From NCBI GenBank assembly GCA_029258515.1, contig JARHYK010000019.1, positions 62,001-126,000 of the forward strand: a DNA stretch of 64,000 nucleotides, written 5' to 3'. This document shows, in pieces, positions 54,547 through 64,000 of the stretch (position 1 is its first letter; the number at the start of each line of letters is the position of its first letter). The DNA comes from Clostridia bacterium. Its GTDB lineage: Bacteria > Bacillota > Clostridia > TANB77 > CAG-508. A program made the translations under genes and the position numbers. A model generated the notes under the pieces. That model saw nothing but the letters and a program-made list of their open reading frames with translations, was not told the origin of the DNA and did not search any database.

Positions 54547-55909
54547 ATGAAGACCAAAACAATATTTGTATGTAATGAATGTGGTTATGAATCAGGAAAA
54601 TGGCTAGGAAAATGCCCGGCGTGTAATAATTGGAATACATTTTTTGAACAAAAAGTAGAAACGAATAATAATGGTAAAAATAAAATAAAAACTGACCACG
54701 CAAAACCGCAAAAATTAAATGAATATGAAGCCAAGGAAACTTTAAGAACATTAACAGGATTTGGAGAATTAGATAGAGTATTAGGTGGAGGCTTAGTAAA
54801 AGGATCTTTAGTCCTATTAGGAGGAGAACCAGGAATAGGTAAATCAACTTTGATATTACAAATATGTGATAAAGTAAAAGGTGAAGGAAAAGTTCTATAT
54901 GTCTCAGGTGAAGAATCAGCAGAACAAATAAAATTAAGAGCAGATAGATTAGGAATAAACAATGAAGATATATTATTCTTAGGAGAAACTGACATAGATA
55001 TAGTAAATAATGCAATAGTAGAAACAACACCTAAATTAGTAATAATAGACTCAATACAAACAATGTATTCAGATGAATTATCAGCAGCAGCAGGAAGTGT
55101 AAGCCAAGTAAGAGAGATAACATCACAGATAATGAGAATATGCAAATCAAGAAATATAACAACAATAATAATAGGACATGTAACAAAAGATGGAAATATA
55201 GCAGGACCAAGAGTATTAGAACACATGGTAGATACAGTCCTATATTTAGAAGGAGAAAGATATTTTACATATAGGATATTAAGAGGAGTGAAAAATAGGT
55301 TTGGATCCACAAATGAAATAGGAATGTTTGAAATGAGACAAGAAGGAATGTGTGAGATATTAAATCCATCAGATGTACTAATTTCAGAACGAGAAGAAAA
55401 TCCACCAGGATCATGTATTGTATCATGTATGGAAGGAACTAGACCAATGCTAGTAGAATTACAAGCATTAACAACGCGGGACAGTAAGTAATTTTCCAAA
55501 AAGAACAGCAAATGGAATTGATTTTAATAGACTAGCAATATTAATAGCAGTAATAGAAAAGAAAACAGGTTTGATGCTTGGAAATCAAGATGTATATGTA
55601 AATGTAGTTGGAGGATTAAAACTAAATGAACCTTCAATAGATTTAGGAATTGTAATGGTAGTAGCATCAATATACAAAAATATAGAAATACCAAAAGAAT
55701 GCGTCATAATGGGAGAAGTGGGCTTAACAGGAGAAGTAAGAAGAATAAATATGATAGAAAAAAGACTAAAAGAAGCAGAAAAATTAGGATTTAAAAAATG
55801 TATAATTCCAGAAAGTAATAAAAAACTATTGAAAGAAAAATATAAATTAGATATAATAGGTGTATCAGATGTAAAAGAAGCAATGAAAAAAGTCGGTATT
55901 TTAAACTAG
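54547..55909 (+). CDS. radA: DNA repair protein RadA, read through a +1 shift at CGG
   Basis: First frame (54547-55491): zinc finger CNECGYESGKWLGKCPAC, Walker A GEPGIGKST near residue 96 and the RadA-specific KNRFGSTNE. The protein then reaches VELQALTT and an in-frame CGG (55477-55479), with a stop four codons later. Skipping the C gives TTGTVSNFPKRTANGIDFNR and continues through GNQDVYVNVVGGLKL and the Lon-like C-terminal domain to 55909. Total 1363 bases minus one is exactly 454 codons, the normal RadA length. RadA is a branch-migration helicase in recombination. disA follows, as in Bacillus. Confidence 0.9.
55477..55479 (+). other. candidate +1 frameshift site (CGG, next codon GGG Gly) in radA
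   Basis: ACA-ACG-CGG-GAC; omitting the C gives ACA-ACG-GGG-ACA-GTA-AGT and rejoins the downstream RadA frame. Confidence 0.75.
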
Positions 55910-55924
55910 AGGAGGATAAGAACT

Positions 55925-57007
55925 TTGAGAAAAAATAAAGAAAATGAAATTAGTGATATACTAAAGTTAATTTCACCAGGAACACCAATAAGAGAAGGTT
56001 TAGAAAACATCTTACGAGCTAAAACAGGAGCTTTATTACTAATTACAGATAACACTGAAGTTATAAAAGAAATTGTTGATGGTGGATTTTCAATAAATGA
56101 AGAATACACTTCATCAAAACTATATGAACTTGCAAAAATGGATGGGGCGATAGTATTAAGTGGAGATATGAAAAAAGTGCTATATGCAAATGCACAACTA
56201 ATACCAGCAAGAGAAATAGAAACAACTGAAACGGGAACAAGACACAGAACTGCAGAAAGAACAGCAAAGCAAACAGGGGAATTAGTAATAAGCATATCTC
56301 AAAGAAGAAATATAATAACAATATTTAAAGGAAATAACAGATATGTATTAGAAAATACAGATGTAGTATTAAACAAAGCAAATCAAGGAGTACAAACATT
56401 AGAAAGATATAAAAAAGTATTCGATAATAAATTAAATATATTAAATGAATATGAATTTAATGATATAGTAACACTAGAAAATGTAATATTAGCAATACAA
56501 CGAGCAGAAATGGTAATGAGAATAGTAGATGACATAAAAAGTCAAATATATGAATTAGGCAATGATGGAAGATTAGTTAAAATGCAATTAGAAGAGTTAA
56601 TTGCAGGAGTAGAAAAAGAAGAATTGCTAATAATAAAGGATTATATGACAGTAACAAAAAAGAAAAAAGATCCAGAAAAAATATTAGAAGAATTATCAGT
56701 AGTCCCATATGAGGAATTGACAAAACAAATAACTATAGCAAAATTATTAGGCTATGAAAATTTTGATAATTATGATGAAGTAGGAGTCTATACAAGAGGA
56801 TATAGAATACTAAATAAAATACCAAGAATGCCTAATAATATTGTAGAGAATCTAGTAACTTCATATAAATCATTTCAACATATATTAGCAGCTGATATAG
56901 AAAGCTTAGATGAAGTAGAAGGAATAGGAGAAATAAGAGCAAGAACCATAAAACAGTCATTAAAAAGAATGCAAGAACAATTTGTTTTTGATAATATATT
57001 AATTTAA
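55925..57007 (+). CDS. disA: diadenylate cyclase DisA
   Basis: 360 residues from TTG 55925 (GAGGAGGATAAG upstream). The DAC domain carries KMDGAIVLS near 72 and GTRHRTAERTA near 105, the DGA and RHR motifs needed to make c-di-AMP from ATP. A helical linker and a C-terminal helix-hairpin-helix DNA-binding domain (VEGIGEIRARTIKQSL) follow. It scans DNA for branched structures and signals by c-di-AMP. It sits directly after radA, whose product is reported to act on it in Bacillus. Confidence 0.97.
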   Translation: MRKNKENEISDILKLISPGTPIREGLENILRAKTGALLLITDNTEVIKEIVDGGFSINEEYTSSKLYELAKMDGAIVLSGDMKKVLYANAQLIPAREIETTETGTRHRTAERTAKQTGELVISISQRRNIITIFKGNNRYVLENTDVVLNKANQGVQTLERYKKVFDNKLNILNEYEFNDIVTLENVILAIQRAEMVMRIVDDIKSQIYELGNDGRLVKMQLEELIAGVEKEELLIIKDYMTVTKKKKDPEKILEELSVVPYEELTKQITIAKLLGYENFDNYDEVGVYTRGYRILNKIPRMPNNIVENLVTSYKSFQHILAADIESLDEVEGIGEIRARTIKQSLKRMQEQFVFDNILI

Positions 57008-57069
57008 AATTAATAAAACAAAAGAAAAATGTAAAAATAGAACAATTAAAAAGAAAGAAGGAATAAAAA

Positions 57070-57843
57070 ATGAAGAATTTTAAAAAAGTGATTTGGATAA
57101 TAGTAGCAATTATCCTAGTAATATTAATAGGAGGAGTAATATTTGGATATTATAAAAAACTAACAATGGAAGTAAAAAATCCAATAGCAGAAATAGAAGT
57201 AGAAAACTTTGGAACAATAAAAATGGAATTATACCCAGAAAAAGCACCAGAATCAGTAGCAAACTTTATAAATTTAGCAAATAGAGGATTTTATAATGGA
57301 ACAAAATTCCACAGAATAGTAAAAGACTTTATGATACAAACAGGAAGCAAAGATGGTGAAGGAAAAGAAAATGCAAAATTAAGTGACCTAAAAGAGGGAG
57401 GAGAAGAGAAAGAATACACAATAAAAGGTGAATTTATAGCAAACGGAATAAACAATAATATAAAATTTGAAGAAGGAATAGTAGGAATAGCAAGATCAGA
57501 CTATATGCAATACTCACCAGAATTAAAAGAAGAATCATACAATTCAGGTTGCTCACAATTCTTTATAATGACAAAAGAAAATAAAGGATTAAATGGACTA
57601 TATACACCATTTGGAAAAGTAATAGAAGGAATGGATATAGTACACAAAATAGAAAATGTAGAAGTAAAAGTACCAGAAGATAGCAAAGAAACAGGAAACA
57701 CAGAAAAAAGCACACCTGTAAATCCACCAGTAATAAAATCAATTAAAGTGGAAACAAATGGAGCTAAATATGATTTACCAAAAACATATGAACCTTTTGA
57801 TGTAATGTCATGGTTCTACAAAAATTATAATATGGGACAATAA
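57070..57843 (+). CDS. membrane-anchored cyclophilin-type peptidyl-prolyl isomerase
   Basis: 257 residues. N-terminal membrane helix (7-28). The cyclophilin domain starts at IAEIEVENFGTIKMELYPE, followed by APESVANFINLANRGFY, KFHRIVKDFMIQTG with the catalytic Arg, and CSQFFIMTKENKGLNGLYTPFGKV. The domain carries a charged insertion around residues 100-125. It likely folds proteins at the outer face of the membrane. AAAGAAGGAATA precedes the ATG. Confidence 0.92.
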   Translation: MKNFKKVIWIIVAIILVILIGGVIFGYYKKLTMEVKNPIAEIEVENFGTIKMELYPEKAPESVANFINLANRGFYNGTKFHRIVKDFMIQTGSKDGEGKENAKLSDLKEGGEEKEYTIKGEFIANGINNNIKFEEGIVGIARSDYMQYSPELKEESYNSGCSQFFIMTKENKGLNGLYTPFGKVIEGMDIVHKIENVEVKVPEDSKETGNTEKSTPVNPPVIKSIKVETNGAKYDLPKTYEPFDVMSWFYKNYNMGQ

Positions 57844-57847
57844 AATA

Positions 57848-57886
57848 CAAAAAAGTGAAACTTAAAATAAAGTTTTACTTTTTTAT
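57848..57886 (+). terminator. terminator after the cyclophilin gene
   Basis: AAAAAAGTGAAACT pairs with AAGTTTTACTTTTTT (wobbles) and merges into a T-run. Confidence 0.65.
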
Positions 57887-57983
57887 TTTAAGCAAAAAGT
57901 GCATAAGATAGGTTGTACACGAATATAATAAAATGTAAAAAACAAAGCAATTGTGAAAGTTGTGTGAATTTTAGAAAAAAGTA

Positions 57984-58040
57984 TTGACAATTATCTAAAA
58001 TAGGTATAAATTATTAGCAGTCAAGCACAAAGAGTGCTAA
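57984..58040 (+). promoter_or_regulatory. groESL promoter with CIRCE operator (HrcA site)
   Basis: TTGACA at 57984 with TATAAATT at 58005-58012. The CIRCE element TTAGCAGTC-N9-GAGTGCTAA is at 58014-58040. The left arm has one mismatch (G for C) to TTAGCACTC and the right arm is perfect. HrcA should repress groESL except under heat stress. hrcA is not in the window. Confidence 0.92.
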
Positions 58041-58043
58041 TAA

Positions 58044-58343
<300 letters not shown>

Positions 58344-58372
58344 AATAATAAATAATTAGAAAGGATTGATAA

Positions 58373-60010
<1,638 letters not shown>

Positions 60011-60021
60011 TAAAAACAAAA

Positions 60022-60055
60022 AATGGTATAATATTTAATATTATACTATTTTTTA
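60022..60055 (+). terminator. terminator after groEL
   Basis: GGTATAATA / TATTATACT stem (one wobble) followed by ATTTTTTATT. Confidence 0.65.
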
Positions 60056-60257
60056 TTCTACCCGAATAATTAACCTATAATTAAATAAAAATAAAAAGAA
60101 AAAACAATAAATTAAAACAAAAAATTAGCAAAAAGAAAATATACAAAAAAGAAAAATAATATACATAATGTTATAAAATAAAAAACAAGAAATCAAACAA
60201 AGAAAATAATTTAAAATATATGTGAATAAAAAATAAAATAAAAAACAATAAAATCAA

Positions 60258-60302
60258 TTATCCACAAAGTTTTCCACAGTTTCCACATCGCAATTTTCCA
60301 CA
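60258..60302 (+). promoter_or_regulatory. cluster of four DnaA-box-like sites in a gene-free AT-rich stretch
   Basis: A perfect TTATCCACA at 60258 is followed in the same orientation by TTTTCCACA (60270), GTTTCCACA (60279) and TTTTCCACA (60294). The surroundings (60060-60450) are gene-free and extremely A-rich with few C or G, so the repeated CCACA cores stand out. No dnaA or dnaN is nearby, so this is more likely a DnaA-binding regulatory or titration site than the main origin (inference). Confidence 0.6.
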
Positions 60303-60453
60303 ATAAAAAACAAAAAGTAAACTTTAAAAAGTAAACATAAAATACAAAAATCGACATAATATATATTTAAAACAATTATTAAAACAAAATTGTTCAGCAG
60401 CTAACAAAAATAAAATCTAGAAATATAATATAATATAAAGATAAAAATAAGGA

Positions 60454-60750
60454 GTGATAAAAACGTTAGATAAAAAAACTTTAACAACATATGAAATTAA
60501 GGGGAAACAAATTAAAAACTTCCTAAAAGAAGGAGCAATAATAATAGATGTAAGAAGCCCACAAGAATATAAAGAGGGACATATTAAAAAGGCAATATGC
60601 ATTCCAGAATATGAAATTGAAAGAAAAATACAAAATAAAATAAAAAACAAAGAACAAAAAATTGTATTATATTGTGATAGTGGGGCAAGAAGCAAAAAAG
60701 CAAGACAGAAGCTAGAAAATTTAGGATATAAATCAGTATTAAATTTATAA
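60454..60750 (+). CDS. rhodanese-like domain protein
   Basis: 98 residues at most. Single rhodanese domain: IIDVRSPQEYKEGHIKKAICIP, then active-site Cys in VLYCDSGARSKKA and the terminal LGYKSVLNL. It likely moves sulfane sulfur or handles redox, with substrates unknown. The start is unclear. GTG 60454 overlaps the AAGGAG site itself, and no other ATG, GTG or TTG follows in frame before the domain, leaving only codons such as ATA 60457 or ACG 60463 at better spacing. Confidence 0.85.
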   Translation: MIKTLDKKTLTTYEIKGKQIKNFLKEGAIIIDVRSPQEYKEGHIKKAICIPEYEIERKIQNKIKNKEQKIVLYCDSGARSKKARQKLENLGYKSVLNL

Positions 60751-60773
60751 AAAATTAAATATAAATAATATTT

Positions 60774-60810
60774 ATAGATGTTTTTTTGGAACGCCCTAAA
60801 AAACATCTAT
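60774..60810 (+). repeat. copy 3 of the hairpin repeat, after the rhodanese gene
   Basis: 13-bp stem ATAGATGTTTTTT / AAAAAACATCTAT around TGGAACGCCCT. Same build as the 45016 hairpin (AGATG, T-run, GC-containing loop, A-run, CATCT). Confidence 0.65.
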
Positions 60811-60875
60811 TTCCTATTCCATTTTTTAAAAAAATATGATAAAATTATTAAAACACTAAAAATGGAGGAAATTTA

Positions 60876-62687
60876 ATGCAAGAAGAAAAAAAATATATAA
60901 GAAATTTTAGTATTATAGCTCATATAGATCACGGAAAATCTACATTAGCAGACAGATTAATAGAAATGACAGGGGTACTTTCTAAAAGAGAAATGGAAAG
61001 CCAAGTATTAGATAATATGGATATCGAAAAAGAAAGAGGAATAACAATAAAATCTCAAGCTGTAAGAATGAAATATAAAGCAAAAGACGGACATGAATAT
61101 ACATTTAATTTAATAGACACACCAGGACATGTCGATTTTAATTATGAAGTATCAAGAAGTTTGGCGGCATGTGATGGAGCGATTTTAGTAGTAGACAGCA
61201 GTCAAGGAGTAGAAGCACAAACATTAGCAAATGTATATTTGGCAATAGATAATAATTTAGAAGTAATGCCGGTTCTAAATAAAGTAGATTTACCCAATGC
61301 AAGACCAGAAGAAGTAAAACAAGAAATTGAAGATATAATTGGTATACCAGCAATGGATTCACCATGCATATCTGCTAAATCAGGTTTGAATGTAGAAGAA
61401 GTATTAGAAAGAATAGTAACGGATTTACCAGCACCTATAGGAGATGAAAATGCAAAGACAAAATGCTTAATATTTGATTCATATTATGATAACTATAAAG
61501 GAGCATTAGCATATGTAAGAGTAATAGATGGAACTGTAAAAGTAGGAGATGAAATAATTCTAATGGCAACAAATAAAATATATACAGTAACAGAAGTAGG
61601 GTATTTTGTACCAGGATCATATATGCCAAGTGGAAAAATTTCAGCAGGAGAAGTAGGATATATTGCAGCAAGCGTCAAAAACTTATCAGATATACATGTA
61701 GGTGATACAGTAACTTTAAAAGAAAATCCGGCAGAAGAACCATTAGAAGGATATAAACAAGTAAAACCAATGGTATATTGTGGGTTATATCCAGTAGATG
61801 GAAGTGACTATGAAAATTTAAAAATAGCATTAGAAAAGTTACAATTAAATGATGCGGCCCTTACATACGAATCAGAAACATCAGCAGCGCTAGGTTTTGG
61901 ATTTAGATGTGGATTTTTAGGACTATTACATTTAGAAATAATAGAAGAAAGATTAGATAGAGAATTTGATTTAGGATTAATTACAACAGCACCATCAGTT
62001 ATATATAAAGTACATACAAAAAAAGGTGAAATTTTAGAAATATATAATCCAACAGAACTACCAAAAGAACAAGAAATTGAACATATAGAAGAACCATTTG
62101 TCATAGCAAATATATTTACACCTAAAGAATATGTAGGAAATGTTATGGAAATATGTCAAAACCGTAGAGGAATATATATAGATATGAAATACCTAGACGA
62201 AAACAGAGTGACACTAATATATGAAATGCCATTAAATGAAATCATATACGATTTTTTTGATAATTTGAAATCAAAAACAAAAGGATATGCATCTTTTGAT
62301 TATGAATTCAAAGATTATAGAAAATCAAATTTAGTCAAATTAGATATATATATAAATAACGAACAAGTAGATGCTTTAAGCTTTATGCTTCACAAAGATA
62401 GAAGTTATGAAAGAGGTAAGAAAATGGTAGAAAAACTAAAAAAAGAAATACCTAGAAAACTATTTAAAATACCGATTCAAGCAGCAATAGGAGGAACAAT
62501 TATAGCAAGAGAAACAATATCTGCAATGAGGAAAGATGTCTTAGCAAAATGCTATGGTGGAGATATAACGAGAAAGAAAAAATTACTAGAAAAACAAAAA
62601 AGAGGAAAGAAAAAAATGAGAGAAATTGGAAATGTAGAAATACCACAAGATGCATTTTTATCAGTTTTAAAATTAGATGATGAATAA
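60876..62687 (+). CDS. lepA: elongation factor 4 (LepA)
   Basis: 603 residues. G1 [10 protein letters not shown] near residue 14, [11 protein letters not shown] (switch I), [12 protein letters not shown] (G3) and NKVDLPNA (G4). The LepA-specific C-terminal domain is marked by [19 protein letters not shown]. It is a ribosome-associated GTPase linked to initiation and subunit biogenesis. TGGAGGAAATTTA precedes the ATG. No hemN or hrcA follows, unlike in many Firmicutes; rlmB is next. Confidence 0.97.
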   Translation: MQEEKKYIRNFSIIAHIDHGKSTLADRLIEMTGVLSKREMESQVLDNMDIEKERGITIKSQAVRMKYKAKDGHEYTFNLIDTPGHVDFNYEVSRSLAACDGAILVVDSSQGVEAQTLANVYLAIDNNLEVMPVLNKVDLPNARPEEVKQEIEDIIGIPAMDSPCISAKSGLNVEEVLERIVTDLPAPIGDENAKTKCLIFDSYYDNYKGALAYVRVIDGTVKVGDEIILMATNKIYTVTEVGYFVPGSYMPSGKISAGEVGYIAASVKNLSDIHVGDTVTLKENPAEEPLEGYKQVKPMVYCGLYPVDGSDYENLKIALEKLQLNDAALTYESETSAALGFGFRCGFLGLLHLEIIEERLDREFDLGLITTAPSVIYKVHTKKGEILEIYNPTELPKEQEIEHIEEPFVIANIFTPKEYVGNVMEICQNRRGIYIDMKYLDENRVTLIYEMPLNEIIYDFFDNLKSKTKGYASFDYEFKDYRKSNLVKLDIYINNEQVDALSFMLHKDRSYERGKKMVEKLKKEIPRKLFKIPIQAAIGGTIIARETISAMRKDVLAKCYGGDITRKKKLLEKQKRGKKKMREIGNVEIPQDAFLSVLKLDDE

Positions 62688-62711
62688 AAAACAAAAAAGA
62701 TTGGAGAAAAA

Positions 62712-63503
62712 ATGAAAAAAGAAAAAAATATATATGTAAATGAGAAAAAAAACAAATCAACTGAAAAAAAATATCAAGACCAAATAGAAGGTAGAAATTC
62801 AGTACTAGAATTATTAGAAAGTGGAAAAGATATAAATAAAATATTTATAACAAGAGGAGAAAAACATGGCTCAATACATAAAATAATTGCAAAAGCAAAA
62901 GAAAGAAAAATAATATTAGTTGAAAAAGATAAAAGACAAATGCAAGAAATGGCACAAACAGAAAATTATCAAAGCGTGATTGCAATAGTTCCACCTTTTG
63001 ACTATTGTGAAATAGAAGATATATTAATAGAAGCTAAAAACAAAAATGAAGAACCTTTTGTAATAATACTAGATGAAATAGAAGATCCACATAATTTAGG
63101 ATCAATAATAAGGACAGCAGAAACTGCTGGGGTTCATGGAATAATTATACCTAAAAGAAGAGCGGCATCAGTAAATAGTACTGTTAACAAGGCATCAGCA
63201 GGTGCGGTAGAACATATGAAAATTGCTAGAGTTAATAATATAACAGATGCAATAAATAAGTTAAAAGAAGAAGGATTATGGATATGTGGAACAGATATAG
63301 CAACTGAAACATATTATTACAACCAAGATTTAACAGGACCATTAGGAATAGTAATAGGGAATGAAGGACAAGGAATGAGTGAAAAAGTTAAAAAAAATTG
63401 TGATTTTTTAGTAAAAATTCCAATGAAAGGAAAAATAACATCTCTAAATGCAGCGGTATCAACAGGAATAGTGGTTTATGAAGCTGTTAAACAAAGAAAA
63501 TAG
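62712..63503 (+). CDS. rlmB: 23S rRNA (guanosine-2'-O) methyltransferase RlmB (SpoU/TrmH family)
   Basis: 263 residues. Basic N-terminal tail, substrate-binding domain starting EGRNSVLELLESG, then the SPOUT domain: motif 1 DEIEDPHNLGSIIRTAE, motif 2 GIVIGNEGQGMS and motif 3 IPMKGKITSLNAAVSTGIV. It methylates a guanosine of 23S rRNA (G2251 in E. coli numbering). GGAGAAAAA precedes the ATG, 24 bases after lepA, so likely cotranscribed. Confidence 0.93.
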   Translation: MKKEKNIYVNEKKNKSTEKKYQDQIEGRNSVLELLESGKDINKIFITRGEKHGSIHKIIAKAKERKIILVEKDKRQMQEMAQTENYQSVIAIVPPFDYCEIEDILIEAKNKNEEPFVIILDEIEDPHNLGSIIRTAETAGVHGIIIPKRRAASVNSTVNKASAGAVEHMKIARVNNITDAINKLKEEGLWICGTDIATETYYYNQDLTGPLGIVIGNEGQGMSEKVKKNCDFLVKIPMKGKITSLNAAVSTGIVVYEAVKQRK

Positions 63504-63533
63504 AATAAGGATAAAGATAGTGGAGGTAGAAAA

Positions 63534-64000
63534 ATGTTAGCTAGAAAAAAAAGAAATATGATTATTATAATTACATCAATTATAATAACGGTAATGGTAA
63601 TAATAGCAGTTTTTGCAGGTTTATATCTAAAAACGGATATGTTCAAACCTAAATCAAAATTATTTATAAAATACGCAAGTCAAAATATTGAGAATATAAA
63701 AAATATATTAAGTGCAAATCAAAAAACAATAGAAGAAGAAATAAAGCAAAATAAATTCAAAACACAAACAGAAGCAAAAGTTGAATATAAGGACAATGAA
63801 AAAGAAGAAAATTCTATAAATAAAGCCAGAATAGATGCGGAAGGATTACTAAATGAACAAGAAAAATATAGATATGAAAAAATAAAGCTAAAATATGAAG
63901 AAGAAGAAATAAACAAACTAGAATATATAAAAAACAATGAAATTTGTGGAATAAAATTAGATGGAATAAAACAATTTATATCATTTAAAAAAGAAAATTC
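63534..64000 (+). CDS. membrane-anchored protein of unknown function, 3' end outside window
   Basis: ATG 63534 follows TGGAGGTAGAA. The visible 155 residues have a basic start (MLARKKRN), one membrane helix (9-30, ending VFAGLYLK), then a charged, mostly helical extracellular region (SKLFIKYASQNIENIK, KYRYEKIKLKYEEEEINK). The layout recalls large DUF-type surface proteins of gut Clostridia, but I cannot name it. The frame is still open at the window end. Confidence 0.75.
   Translation, partial: MLARKKRNMIIIITSIIITVMVIIAVFAGLYLKTDMFKPKSKLFIKYASQNIENIKNILSANQKTIEEEIKQNKFKTQTEAKVEYKDNEKEENSINKARIDAEGLLNEQEKYRYEKIKLKYEEEEINKLEYIKNNEICGIKLDGIKQFISFKKEN

Noticed and set aside
54585..55511. 308-codon minus-strand open frame opposite radA
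   Set aside because: Antisense shadow of a highly conserved gene, with Ser/Ile/Phe-rich composition typical of reverse reading of A-rich genes.
60258..60302. Calling this the chromosome origin
   Set aside because: No dnaA, dnaN or rpmH neighbours. Only the box cluster supports it.

Overview
This window is a block of a low-GC Firmicutes chromosome, most like an uncultured gut-type Clostridia. Evidence for that: the gene order rimP-nusA-ylxR-ylxQ-infB-rbfA-nrnA-truB; T-box leaders in front of thrS and pheST; a CIRCE element in front of groESL; a dipicolinate synthase gene (spore-former heritage); DisA; a SipW-type signal peptidase; very A-rich sense strands; strong GGAGG-type ribosome binding sites; and TTG starts. 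The species assignment is inference.

Layout. 1-12 kb: end of a GT-C glycosyltransferase, the nusA-infB translation/transcription operon, nrnA, truB, an unknown gene and a class A PBP. 12-21 kb: cysS, galE, argS, a dead type III toxin with an RNA-like leader, priA, def, fmt. 21-23.4 kb: an unusual protein with a transposase-type HTH joined to eight nearly identical 35-residue TPR units. 23.6-23.9 kb: tRNA-His and tRNA-Gln. 24-29.7 kb: an accessory island (radical SAM, P-loop kinase, NUDIX, ATP-grasp, broken UDP-glucose dehydrogenase, UDP-glucuronate decarboxylase). 29.7-39.7 kb: sirtuin, GIY-YIG, cysteine synthase, tRNA-Thr, T-box thrS, ychF, a small LPxTG protein, T-box pheST. 39.9-43.2 kb: a small membrane protein and a five-gene SipW/TasA-like secretion locus behind a palindromic promoter. 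43.2-47.7 kb: dpaA, uppP, dxs, ylmH. 47.8-51.4 kb (minus strand): a DUF1846 protein, then rimI-tsaB-tsaE. 51.6-64 kb: mreB, mtaB, radA, disA, cyclophilin, groESL, a DnaA-box cluster, rhodanese, lepA, rlmB and a partial membrane-anchored protein.

The main observation. Four conserved genes (ylxQ, the DUF1846 gene, tsaB, radA) are each split by +1 frameshifts, five events in total. All five fall exactly on an in-frame CGG codon. Skipping the C restores the family-conserved sequence, and the next codon is always glycine (GGA, GGA, GGT, GGT, GGG). With one base removed per site, all four genes become an exact number of codons, and each protein has its normal family length. Reading by eye, I find no in-frame CGG in any intact gene of the window, although CGG is common out of frame. 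This looks like an unassigned or hungry CGG codon with recurrent CGGN to Gly +1 recoding. A systematic sequencing artefact is the main alternative. tsaB, usually essential, carries two of the sites.
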